Assembly (NCBI GenBank): GCA_902629535.1
Contig: CACORD010000002.1
Coordinates: forward strand, 62,001 to 126,000
DNA: 64,000 nt
From: an uncultured Pelagibacteraceae bacterium
GTDB taxonomy: Bacteria; Pseudomonadota; Alphaproteobacteria; Pelagibacterales; Pelagibacteraceae
Direction of reading: 5' to 3'
The notes under the pieces are model-generated. The model worked only from the letters and a program-made list of their open reading frames with translations, ran no database searches and was not told where the DNA came from. This document shows, one piece after another, positions 12,116 to 20,935 of this stretch. Every line of letters begins with the position of its first letter. Within the stretch, counting starts at the first letter, position 1. A program made the translations under genes and the position numbers.

Positions 12116-12190
12116 GGGCCGTTAGCTCAATAGTAGAGTACTGCATTGACATTGCAGGGGTAGTTGGAGCGTAACCAACACGGCCCACCA
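12116..12190 (+). tRNA. tRNA-Val (anticodon GAC), CCA encoded
   Basis: Acceptor GGGCCGT/ACGGCCC; anticodon arm CTGCA-TTGACAT-TGCAG; T-stem GTTGG/CCAAC with unusual loop AGCGTAA; ends ACCA. Begins 4 nt after the rpoD stop. Confidence 0.88.
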
Positions 12191-12200
12191 TAATATCGTT

Positions 12201-13058
12201 TTAATTATTTAAGTCTCTAAATATTTTTTTAATTTTTATATTATCTAATAAGTTAAATATAAAGTTTCTATAAAATATTTTTCTTATAATTTTTCTAAAA
12301 AAACTCCTCTTATTTAATAGACCATATTTTCTATCAAGTTTAGATTTTAAATTTCCAAAATAATCATTATGGCGATAGTCAATTGCCCATTCATTATGTG
12401 CCTTATTAGCAACCTCTTTATTTTCGAAGCATTTTTTTGAGTCAATTGAAAAAACAACTATTGACTCAAAAAATTCCACTAAAAAAATTTTTTTTGAATA
12501 AAAGCTTAATTCTTTTTTTAATAATGGTGATCTTCTATGAATATTATCAACAACATTTTTTGCGTAATTTATAAAAGAATATTTAGAGGGATTATTAAAT
12601 TCTTTTTTTACATAACTTGTACCCGTATCCTCAACAATAATTTTTCCTCCATCTTTGATATAAGGCAGAGAGTAGTGTACCGTGCTAATTTGTTGTAAGT
12701 TTTTGTGCCCACCGTCGTCTAAAATGATATCAACCTTTCCCTCTTTTTTATAAAAATGATCCCAAAATTTTCTATCACTTTGATTACCAATATAAATTTT
12801 AAAGCCATTTTTTTCTAATTTTTTTGCATTTGGGTTAAGATCTATACCGATTATTTTTGCTTTCTTACCAAAGTATTTTCTCCACATAAATAACGATCCA
12901 CCATTTGCAACCCCTATTTCAACAAATTTAATTTTTTTATTTCTATAATTAGATAAAATTTTTTCATAGACTTGAAAATAATTACTCCATTTTATTGAAT
13001 ATTTTTCTGAATTAGAGAATGATTTATATATAGAGAGTTTTTTTGTATTTTTGTCCAT
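12201..13058 (-). CDS. Class I SAM-dependent methyltransferase (CmcI/cephalosporin hydroxylase-like)
   Basis: 285 aa; KFVEIGVANGGSLFMWRKYF, IIGIDLNP, DIILDDGGHKNLQQ. Confidence 0.7.
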   Translation of the reverse strand: MDKNTKKLSIYKSFSNSEKYSIKWSNYFQVYEKILSNYRNKKIKFVEIGVANGGSLFMWRKYFGKKAKIIGIDLNPNAKKLEKNGFKIYIGNQSDRKFWDHFYKKEGKVDIILDDGGHKNLQQISTVHYSLPYIKDGGKIIVEDTGTSYVKKEFNNPSKYSFINYAKNVVDNIHRRSPLLKKELSFYSKKIFLVEFFESIVVFSIDSKKCFENKEVANKAHNEWAIDYRHNDYFGNLKSKLDRKYGLLNKRSFFRKIIRKIFYRNFIFNLLDNIKIKKIFRDLNN

Positions 13059-13151
13059 ATTAAAATATCTGTGAAAACACTATCATAAATTAAAAATTAA
13101 ATATCTCAACTTGCATGGTCACAAAAAACATTGTAGACATCATTTTATTTT

Positions 13152-13228
13152 GGGCCTGTAGCTCAGTTGGTTAGAGCAGTACACTCATAATGTATTGGTC
13201 CCAGGTTCGAGTCCTGGCGGGCCCACCA
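13152..13228 (+). tRNA. tRNA with CAT anticodon, probably tRNA-Ile2 (lysidine type) rather than elongator Met
   Basis: GGGCCTG...CGGGCCC acceptor, anticodon loop CTCATAA, canonical T-arm CCAGG-TTCGAGT-CCTGG, CCA encoded. Ile2 leaning is from recalled similarity to alphaproteobacterial tRNA-Ile acceptor stems; identity not proven. Confidence 0.85.
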
Positions 13229-13238
13229 TTTTTGAATG

Positions 13239-13826
13239 TTAATTTTGTGAAAATTCTTTTAAAACTTTAAACAAAGCCTCTATATCATTATCATTAGAAT
13301 TCAAAACAGATGTAAATTCCTCTTTTTGAGTTCTTGCTAAACTTAAGCCCTCTATTATCAAATCTCTGATCAGTGGATTGTCTGGATTTTTAGTATATAT
13401 TCTCCAATCAATATTTATTTCAGGTCTTTCGTTTGTTGCTTTTAAAACGCTATTCACAATAGTGTAATTATCATTAAGCTTATCCTTATTTGTTACATCA
13501 ATTTCAGGATTAGTATATTCAGCTAGTCTACTTGAAAAACTTTTTAAAAAATATTCCTCAAATAATTCAGCATATTTTTTTTTTTCAGCATCATTAAGGC
13601 TTTTTCTTTTTGCACCAAGTGTGTAAAAACCAATACCTTTTATGTCTACTGTTTCCTTAGCGATCAATTTTAGTTTTTTTATTTTTTCTTCTTTAGTAAT
13701 ATCCTCACCTAGTAATTTTGAAGCTCTATTCACCGTAGATTGTACAAATATATCTGGTTCAATTGATAATGAAACAGAACTTATCGAAAAAAAAATAACC
13801 AATGATACTAATAATTTTCTTTTCAT
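13239..13826 (-). CDS. mlaC: MlaC/Ttg2D-family phospholipid-binding protein
   Basis: 195 aa secreted; KKYAELFEEYFLKSFSSRLAEY, NWRIYTKN-type region, VIEGLSLARTQKEEFTSVL typical of MlaC; adjacent to mlaA. Confidence 0.8.
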   Translation of the reverse strand: MKRKLLVSLVIFFSISSVSLSIEPDIFVQSTVNRASKLLGEDITKEEKIKKLKLIAKETVDIKGIGFYTLGAKRKSLNDAEKKKYAELFEEYFLKSFSSRLAEYTNPEIDVTNKDKLNDNYTIVNSVLKATNERPEINIDWRIYTKNPDNPLIRDLIIEGLSLARTQKEEFTSVLNSNDNDIEALFKVLKEFSQN

Positions 13827-13841
13827 AATTTATGAATGAAA

Positions 13842-14630
13842 TTATTGTGTTTCTATTTCTTCCCAATCGCTATCATCTTGAGTTTCAATAATTTTCTTAC
13901 TATTCAAGATTCTTTGTTGTCTATCTTGTAAATAAAGACTTTTAACCGAGGCATAAAAATCTAACGAATTTTTTTCTAAATTTTCAATTGAGTCAAAATT
14001 TTTTGCTCTAAAATCTACGCCAGCAGTTACCCTAGATGCATAATAGTCAATATCTTTGAAATAATGAGTGTCGTTTTTCACAGTCACATTATACCAAGCA
14101 TCTCCACCAATAAAGTTCGTTAAAGAGGCTATGGTATCTCTCGCTGTCGTCGGACCTAAGACAGGTAATACTAAATAGCAACCAGGCCCAACACCATGAG
14201 AGGCTAAACTTTGTCCATAATCCTCTTTTACATATTCATTAAATCCAAGATAAGTTGCAACATCAACAAGACCCAAAATACCAACAGTTGTATTAATTAA
14301 AAATCTTCCTGAATTTATCCCAGCCAAAGCAAAATCGCCCTGTAAAATATTGTTAGGTATAGTTACAACATTTGATAAATTATTTAATGAATTACTTACC
14401 CCTGTTTTAATTGGAGAAGGCAAAACTCTGTAAACACTTGAAACTGGTTTAAAAATAATTTTATCTAAACCTTGATTAAGAGCAAAGGATGCTTTGTTAA
14501 AAGTTTCTGAACAATCTTTGATTTCAGATGGTTCATTCTTTTTTAAAACAATCTCTCCGTCAGAACCAGCGTGAACATTCACGATTAACGTAAAAGTTGT
14601 AATTAAAATTAGTATAATTTTCTTAAACAT
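13842..14630 (-). CDS. mlaA: MlaA/VacJ family lipoprotein
   Basis: 262 aa; FNKASFALNQGLDKIIFKPVSSVYR, GRFLINTTVGILGLVDVA, QSLASHGVGPGCYLVLPVLGPTTARDT. Confidence 0.92.
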   Translation of the reverse strand: MFKKIILILITTFTLIVNVHAGSDGEIVLKKNEPSEIKDCSETFNKASFALNQGLDKIIFKPVSSVYRVLPSPIKTGVSNSLNNLSNVVTIPNNILQGDFALAGINSGRFLINTTVGILGLVDVATYLGFNEYVKEDYGQSLASHGVGPGCYLVLPVLGPTTARDTIASLTNFIGGDAWYNVTVKNDTHYFKDIDYYASRVTAGVDFRAKNFDSIENLEKNSLDFYASVKSLYLQDRQQRILNSKKIIETQDDSDWEEIETQ

Positions 14631-14695
14631 TTAATGTTCTGTATATTACAATGTTAAATAAATTAAAATAAGAATTAATCATTATTGTAGCTTAA

Positions 14696-15427
14696 ATGTG
14701 GCCTAAAATATCACTAAATTATTCACCTAATTTTAATCCAGGAAAAAGATCTAAAAAAAATATTAAATTTATTATCCTCCACTATACTGGTATGAATAAT
14801 CAATTATCAGCTATAAATAGACTTTGTAACATCAAATCAAAAGTTAGCGCACATTACTTTATAAAAAAAAATGGTTTTGTATTAAATTTAGTTCCTCCAC
14901 TTTATGAAGCTTGGCACGCTGGTAAGTCAAGTTGGAAAAACTTTAAGTCTCTTAATAGATACTCAATTGGTGTTGAAATACAAAACTCTGGTCACAATAA
15001 TAAATATGAAAATTTTTCTCGAAAACAAATTATTTCAACTAAAAAATTATTAGAGTATCTAATAAAAAAATACACTGTTAATTTAAAAAATGTTTTAGGT
15101 CATTCTGACATTTCTCCAGATCGAAAAAAAGATCCTGGAGAAAAGTTTCCTTGGAAAGAACTAGCAAAATCTAAACTATCTCTTTGGCATAATTTGGATG
15201 AAAAAAAACTTAAAAAAAAAAGATTAGTTAAACTAAATTTATTTGAAGAAAGTAATTTTGTAAAAAATTTAAATAAAATTGGATATCATAAAATTTCAAA
15301 AAAAAACCTTAATTCCCAAAAAAGGATATTAATTAAAGCTTTTCAAAGGCGGTTTAGACAAGACTTGATAAATGGAATTTCCGATCAAGAATGCTTAGAA
15401 ATTAGTAAGAATTTATTGAAATCTTGA
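14696..15427 (+). CDS. N-acetylmuramoyl-L-alanine amidase (AmpD/AmiD type)
   Basis: 243 aa; FIILHYTGM, SAHYFIKKNG, AWHAGKSSWK, SIGVEIQNSGH, LGHSDISPDRKKDPGEKFPW. Confidence 0.92.
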   Translation: MWPKISLNYSPNFNPGKRSKKNIKFIILHYTGMNNQLSAINRLCNIKSKVSAHYFIKKNGFVLNLVPPLYEAWHAGKSSWKNFKSLNRYSIGVEIQNSGHNNKYENFSRKQIISTKKLLEYLIKKYTVNLKNVLGHSDISPDRKKDPGEKFPWKELAKSKLSLWHNLDEKKLKKKRLVKLNLFEESNFVKNLNKIGYHKISKKNLNSQKRILIKAFQRRFRQDLINGISDQECLEISKNLLKS

Positions 15428-15470
15428 TTATTATCGTTGAAAAAAAACCAATTTAATATAAATTTGCCTT

Positions 15471-15825
15471 GCCAGATAAATGACTTATCGCTTTAAGTAA
15501 TTTAAGAGGAAAGTCCGGGCTCCGCAAGGATACAGTGCCAGGTAATACCTGGCGGGGGAAACCCTAGGGACAGTGCCACAGAAAATAAACCGCCATAACA
15601 TGGCAAGGGTGAAAAGGTGTGGTAAGAGCACACCGGTTCTATTGGTAACAATGAACGCTGGAAAACCCCACTGGGAGCAAGACTAAGTAGAGGTGACATT
15701 GTTGAAAACTAAAAGCCATCCTTGGCTAGTCATCAGGGTTAGTCGCTTGAGTTTGAGAGAGATCTCAAACCTAGATAAATGATAGGTTTAAATGACAGAA
15801 CCCGGCTTACAGTTTATCTGGCAGC
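15471..15825 (+). ncRNA. rnpB: RNase P RNA
   Basis: GAGGAAAGTCCGGGCTCC, ACAGTGCCA...CACAGAAA, GGTAAGAGCACACCGG, AGGGTGAAA, ACAGAACCCGGCTTA; terminal helix P1 CCAGATAAA/TTTATCTGG closes the element. Confidence 0.95.
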
Positions 15826-15903
15826 TTTCTTAACAAAAAATTACTCTAATAAAGGCATTTAAATAAATTAAGCTGAAGTTAATTAAACTTCAAATTGAGT
15901 CTA

Positions 15904-15932
15904 TTGACAGTTGTAATAAAAACCCATAATAT
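15904..15932 (+). promoter_or_regulatory. Sigma70-type promoter for the mraZ/dcw cluster
   Basis: TTGACA (15904-15909), 17-bp spacer, TAATAT (15927-15932), 44 bp upstream of the mraZ ATG. Confidence 0.75.
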
Positions 15933-15950
15933 CCCATATATTCCCATATA
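15921..15950 (+). promoter_or_regulatory. Putative MraZ operator: three direct repeats with 10-bp period
   Basis: aaCCCATAat / atCCCATAta / ttCCCATAta with CCC at 15923, 15933, 15943 (TGGG on the other strand). Confidence 0.75.
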
Positions 15951-15975
15951 AAGGGAATTAAGGATTTTATGGCTT

Positions 15976-16431
15976 ATGTTTTTATCTACTTACGAGAACA
16001 AGATAGACAAAAAAGGAAGGGTATCAGTGCCAGCTAGTTTTAGATCTTATTTATCTAATTTAGGGTATAATGGGGTTATATGTTATCCATCATTTAATAA
16101 TCAATCAATAGAAGCATGGCCACAAGATAGAATTGAAAAAATTTCAAGTGCAATAGACTCGCTAAATCCTTTCGAAGAAAAAAGAGATTTTTTTGCTACT
16201 TCAATATTATCTGAAAGTATAAATTTACAATTTGACAGCGAAGGAAGAATCTCACTAACCACAAAATTATTAAAACACGCAAAAATTAAGAATAGTATGG
16301 TTTTTGTTGGCCAAGGTAAGACTTTCCAAATATGGGAACCAACAATATTTGAAAAATTTAAGTTAACTGCAAGAAAAAAAGCAAATTTGAATCGTGCAAG
16401 TCTTAAATGGGAGAGCCAATTAAATAAATAA
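15976..16431 (+). CDS. mraZ: Transcriptional regulator MraZ
   Basis: 151 aa; MFLSTYENKIDKKGRVSVPASFR with second half-site DSEGRISL. Confidence 0.95.
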   Translation: MFLSTYENKIDKKGRVSVPASFRSYLSNLGYNGVICYPSFNNQSIEAWPQDRIEKISSAIDSLNPFEEKRDFFATSILSESINLQFDSEGRISLTTKLLKHAKIKNSMVFVGQGKTFQIWEPTIFEKFKLTARKKANLNRASLKWESQLNK

Positions 16432-16454
16432 TAAATATAAATAGAGGGGGAAAA

Positions 16455-17921
16455 ATGACAATTAATTTTAAAGCACCAGAGATAAAAGAGTTACAACCAA
16501 GACTTTTAGTAATGGGAGTTGGTGGAGCAGGTGGGAATGCAATTAATGAAATGATTGAAAATGGAATGCAAGGAGTAGAATTTATTGCAGTTAACACTGA
16601 TGCTCAAGATTTGAAACATAGTAAAGCAAAATTAAAAATTCAAATCGGTTTAAATTTAACTAAAGGCTTAGGTGCAGGAGCAAAAATTGATATTGGGCAG
16701 GCTGCTGCGGATGAGTCTTTAAATGAAATTATAAACGTTTTACAAGGCGCAAATATGGTTTTCATAGCTGCTGGAATGGGCGGTGGAACAGGTACTGGCG
16801 CCGCACATGTAATTGCTCGAGCTGCTAAGGAATTAAATATTTTGACAGTAGGGGTAGTGACATTACCATTTTTATATGAAGGACCATCAAGAATGAGAAG
16901 GGCACAAATTGGTCTTGAGGAACTTAGAAAACATGTAGATACTATTATAGTTATTCCTAATCAAAACTTGTTTAAGATTGCAAATGAACAAACTACATTT
17001 GAGGAATCCTTCAATCTTTCTAATAATGTTTTAATGCACGGTGTTCAAAGTGTTACAGATTTAATGGTTAGACCTGGTATTATAAATCTTGATTTTGCTG
17101 ACGTTGAAACGGTCATGGCATCTATGGGCAAAGCTATGATGGGCACAGGGGAAGCAGAGGGTGAAGGTAGAGCTATGAAAGCTACTGAAATGGCAATTAG
17201 TAATCCATTAATAGATGACTACACTTTAAAAGGCGCAAAAGGACTGTTGGTAAATATAACTGGCGGTAAAGATCTTAAATTATTTGAAGTGGATGAAGTA
17301 GTTAATAAAATTAGGTCAGAAGTAGAAGCAGATGCAGAGGTAATTATCGGTGCTATAACTGACCCATCTCTTGAAGGTAAAATTAGAGTCTCAATTGTAG
17401 CTACTTCTTTAGATGGCCAACAACCTGAGACAAAATCAGTTATAAATATGGTTCATCGGATACAAAATAGAAACCCTGGATATTCTGATTTTTCAAATTT
17501 AGGATCTAATACGTCTTTTAATTTTTCGACTGGAACACCAATTTCAAGTGGTGCGAATGCATTAAAATTAGAAAATGAAATAACTACAGAAAATTCTCAT
17601 GAAGCAGTTGCCAATGAAAATGTAGATGAAATAAATAATCAATATCATGAAGAACTTCTTAAAAATCAAGAGGTAGAGAGTGTTATTCAAAATACTGCTC
17701 AAGATGACGAGACCTCGTTCACAAAAGAGGCAATTAATGATGAGACACCAGAAGATAATTCAGGCCATGACCTAAAAGAATTTGGTGTTGAAAATGATGC
17801 ACCAGACCTATTTAGTTCTGAAGCTGAAACACCCTCGCCCAATGAACTCTTAATATCAGATGATGAAGATCAAGAAGATGATTTAGAAATACCCGCATTT
17901 TTAAGAAGACAAAAAAATTAA
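16455..17921 (+). CDS. ftsZ: Cell division protein FtsZ
   Basis: 488 aa; GVGGAGGNAINEMIENG, NTDAQDL, GGGTGTGAAHVIA; alphaproteobacterial C-terminal peptide LEIPAFLRRQ. Confidence 0.98.
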   Translation: MTINFKAPEIKELQPRLLVMGVGGAGGNAINEMIENGMQGVEFIAVNTDAQDLKHSKAKLKIQIGLNLTKGLGAGAKIDIGQAAADESLNEIINVLQGANMVFIAAGMGGGTGTGAAHVIARAAKELNILTVGVVTLPFLYEGPSRMRRAQIGLEELRKHVDTIIVIPNQNLFKIANEQTTFEESFNLSNNVLMHGVQSVTDLMVRPGIINLDFADVETVMASMGKAMMGTGEAEGEGRAMKATEMAISNPLIDDYTLKGAKGLLVNITGGKDLKLFEVDEVVNKIRSEVEADAEVIIGAITDPSLEGKIRVSIVATSLDGQQPETKSVINMVHRIQNRNPGYSDFSNLGSNTSFNFSTGTPISSGANALKLENEITTENSHEAVANENVDEINNQYHEELLKNQEVESVIQNTAQDDETSFTKEAINDETPEDNSGHDLKEFGVENDAPDLFSSEAETPSPNELLISDDEDQEDDLEIPAFLRRQKN

Positions 17922-17939
17922 TGGTCTTCGAGAAAATAA

Positions 17940-18950
17940 ATGGAAGCCACCATAGTACAGGATAAAATTAAACATTATCCAGTACTGCTAAGAGAAATTA
18001 TTAGCATTATTACCCCTCAATATGGTGGCACATTTATTGACTGTACTTTTGGTCAAGGTGGTTACACTCGAGAAATTCTTAAAAATATAGACAATAAGGT
18101 TATTGGAATTGACAGAGATTCTGAAAGTTTAAAAGTTGCAAAAAAAATTGAAAAAGAATTTCCAGACCGATTTATCTTTAAGAATTTAAATTTTAGTAAA
18201 TTAAGAAATTTAAAACTCAAAAATGAAAATATAAGAGGTGTAATATTTGATTTAGGTTATTCATTTACACAAATTAAAGATCCAAAAAAAGGATTATCCT
18301 TTAACTCTAGTGGATCATTAGATATGAGAATGGGTTTAAATGAATTTTCAGCTAAAGAAGCAATAAATAAATTAGATGGAGAAAGTCTTATTAAAATTTT
18401 CAAATCTTTTGGCGATGAAAGAGATGCAAAATTAATCGTTAAGAATATTCTTAAAGACAGATTGTTAAAAGAAATAGATACCCCTCATTTAGTAAAAATT
18501 ATTGAAAAATCAAAAAAAGGAAATAATAAAAAAATTCATTCTGCAACTAAAGTTTTCCAGGCATTAAGAATTTTTGTTAACAAAGAAATAAGCGAGTTAA
18601 TTCATGGAATGATCCAAGCAGCTAAAGTTTTAAAAAAAGATGGTTTTTTGGTTATTGTAACTTTTCATTCTTTAGAAGATAAAATTGTAAAATATTTCTT
18701 TAGAAGTCTTTCAGAACATAAAAGTGTATCTAGATACCAACCTGAAGAAATACAAGAAGAAATTTTATTTAAATTACATCAAAAAAAACCAATAGTACCA
18801 TCAAATCAAGAACTAAAAGAAAACCCTCCTTCTAGGTCCGCAAAATTAAGGTGCTTAATAAAAAAGGAAAATTTTTATGATTTTAAAACCGATATTTTAG
18901 ACAAATTTAAAGATTTAATAGAAATTGAAAATCTTGGACTTAACTTATGA
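17940..18950 (+). CDS. rsmH: 16S rRNA (cytosine1402-N4)-methyltransferase RsmH (MraW)
   Basis: 336 aa; [51 protein letters not shown]. Confidence 0.97.
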   Translation: MEATIVQDKIKHYPVLLREIISIITPQYGGTFIDCTFGQGGYTREILKNIDNKVIGIDRDSESLKVAKKIEKEFPDRFIFKNLNFSKLRNLKLKNENIRGVIFDLGYSFTQIKDPKKGLSFNSSGSLDMRMGLNEFSAKEAINKLDGESLIKIFKSFGDERDAKLIVKNILKDRLLKEIDTPHLVKIIEKSKKGNNKKIHSATKVFQALRIFVNKEISELIHGMIQAAKVLKKDGFLVIVTFHSLEDKIVKYFFRSLSEHKSVSRYQPEEIQEEILFKLHQKKPIVPSNQELKENPPSRSAKLRCLIKKENFYDFKTDILDKFKDLIEIENLGLNL

Positions 18951-19258
18951 AAAAAATTCTAACTATTAGTTTAATTTTTTCACTTATTATAATTACCTCC
19001 TTTATAAAAAATTCTACTAAGAAAATTGATGAGGAATTGTTTAGTTTAAAAGAGAATATATCAGATTTAAATTTAGAATTAGATAATGTTAAACTTGAAT
19101 TCGATTATTTAAGCTCTCCAGAAAATCTTATTAGTTATCAAAATCTTTATTTTGAAAATAAGTTGACCCAAAAGAGTATAAATGAAATTGAAATTATTGA
19201 CTTTACAAGAGAAAAAATCATTTCAAACGATGTCAAAATTATAGATAACGAAAAATAA
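18947..19258 (+). CDS. ftsL: FtsL-like small membrane protein
   Basis: 103 aa; N-terminal TM then coiled-coil-like segment; position between rsmH and ftsI. Confidence 0.6.
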   Translation: MKKILTISLIFSLIIITSFIKNSTKKIDEELFSLKENISDLNLELDNVKLEFDYLSSPENLISYQNLYFENKLTQKSINEIEIIDFTREKIISNDVKIIDNEK

Positions 19259-19262
19259 TAAT

Positions 19263-20933
19263 ATGAAGTTTATTCTCCAAGAAAACAAAGAAGAATTTGA
19301 ATTTAAAAACAACAAAAAAAACTTTGATATTAGATTTAATAGAGTTGCATTTATTTTTTTTATTTTTTTTCTTATTTCTGTAATTTATTGTATTCATCTT
19401 ACTCATTTGGGATCTAGAGATTTAAATTCCAAAATTTCAAAGAATTATAACTCTTTTAATAAAATTCAGAGAGCAAATATCTTAGACCGAAATAATCATT
19501 TTTTAGCAAAAACTGTTAATTCTATTGATATTGGAATAAATCCAATTGAAGCGATAGATAAAAAAAAATTGTTACTTAATCTAAAATATATTTTTCCTGA
19601 TAAAGATTTTGAATTAATCAATTCCAAACTTTTAAAAGATAAATTTTTTTGGTTTGAAAAAAAAATTTCAGAGGAGAACTATGAGAAAATTATGATGTTG
19701 GGTGATAAATCGATAAAACCACATGAAAATCTTACGAGAGTTTATCCTCAAAAAAATTTATTTAGTCATATAATTGGACAAATAGATGATGATAACTTAG
19801 GAATTTCTGGGTTAGAGAAATCGTTAGATTTAGATTTAAAAAAAAACGATAAATCTATTCAACTTACTGTCGATAAAGATATTCAATTCCTAATAAGAGA
19901 AGAGTTAATAAGGTTTAATAAGATATTTAAAACTAAAGGTAGTGCCTCAATTTTAATGGATATTAATAATGGTGAGATATTATCGATTATTTCGCTGCCT
20001 GATTTTGACCCAAACCGAAGACAAAATATTACAGACGTGAATTATATTAATAGAGCAACTAAAGGTGTTTATGAATTAGGTTCTGTTTTTAAAACTTTTA
20101 CTTTGGCAGCAGCCTTAAATGAAAAGATAATAGAGCCAAATACTGAATTTAAAAATTTAGAAAAAAGTATTACTTGTGGAAAAAATAAAATAAGTGAATA
20201 CGACAAAAAAATTCCCTCCAACTTAACTGCTGAGGAAATACTTATCCGCTCAGGCAACATAGGTTCGGTAAGAATCGGCCAATTAATTGGGATTGAAAAA
20301 TATAAAAATTTTTTAAATGATCTCGACTTAATTAACTCAATAAAATTTGACATAGAGGAAATAGGTAGACCGATATCCTTTAATTGGGGAAAATGTAAGC
20401 TCGCGACTACCTCATATGGACATGGGATTACCACTACAATTTTACAATTAACTAGTGCTTACTCCACTATCACTAATGGAGGGTTTAAGATTAATCCTAC
20501 TCTTATAAAAAAAGAAAAATATACTAAAGGAAAGAGAATTTTAGAGGAAAATGTTTCAAAAAATCTTGTTACCATATTGAGAAAAATTGTAAACACAAAG
20601 GAAGGAACCGCAACATTAGCTGACGTGGAAGGTTATGAAGTTGCAGGAAAAACTGGCACTGCTGAAAAAACCTTAGAGGGTGGATACTCTCAAAAAAAAA
20701 TTAATACTTTTGCATCCGTATTTCCTTCCTCAAATCCCAAATATAGCCTAGTTGTAATGCTGGATGAGCCTAAAACAAATAGTGAGTATGTTTATAATTA
20801 CAGAGATGGATCAGGAATAAAATACAAAGGAACTCCTTTTAATACTGCAGGTTGGACTTCGGTTGAAGTTGTTGGTCAAATTATAGAAAAGATTGGGCCT
20901 ATTTTAGCCACAAAATACACAGAAGTTAATTAA
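19263..20933 (+). CDS. ftsI: Peptidoglycan D,D-transpeptidase FtsI (PBP3)
   Basis: 556 aa; KGVYELGSVFKTFTLAAAL (SxxK), SGN, AGKTGTAEK (KTG). Confidence 0.95.
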   Translation: MKFILQENKEEFEFKNNKKNFDIRFNRVAFIFFIFFLISVIYCIHLTHLGSRDLNSKISKNYNSFNKIQRANILDRNNHFLAKTVNSIDIGINPIEAIDKKKLLLNLKYIFPDKDFELINSKLLKDKFFWFEKKISEENYEKIMMLGDKSIKPHENLTRVYPQKNLFSHIIGQIDDDNLGISGLEKSLDLDLKKNDKSIQLTVDKDIQFLIREELIRFNKIFKTKGSASILMDINNGEILSIISLPDFDPNRRQNITDVNYINRATKGVYELGSVFKTFTLAAALNEKIIEPNTEFKNLEKSITCGKNKISEYDKKIPSNLTAEEILIRSGNIGSVRIGQLIGIEKYKNFLNDLDLINSIKFDIEEIGRPISFNWGKCKLATTSYGHGITTTILQLTSAYSTITNGGFKINPTLIKKEKYTKGKRILEENVSKNLVTILRKIVNTKEGTATLADVEGYEVAGKTGTAEKTLEGGYSQKKINTFASVFPSSNPKYSLVVMLDEPKTNSEYVYNYRDGSGIKYKGTPFNTAGWTSVEVVGQIIEKIGPILATKYTEVN

Positions 20934-20935
20934 CA

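Noticed and set aside
15502-15699. 65-aa minus-strand ORF
   Set aside because: Lies entirely within rnpB on the opposite strand; RNA gene evidence is much stronger.
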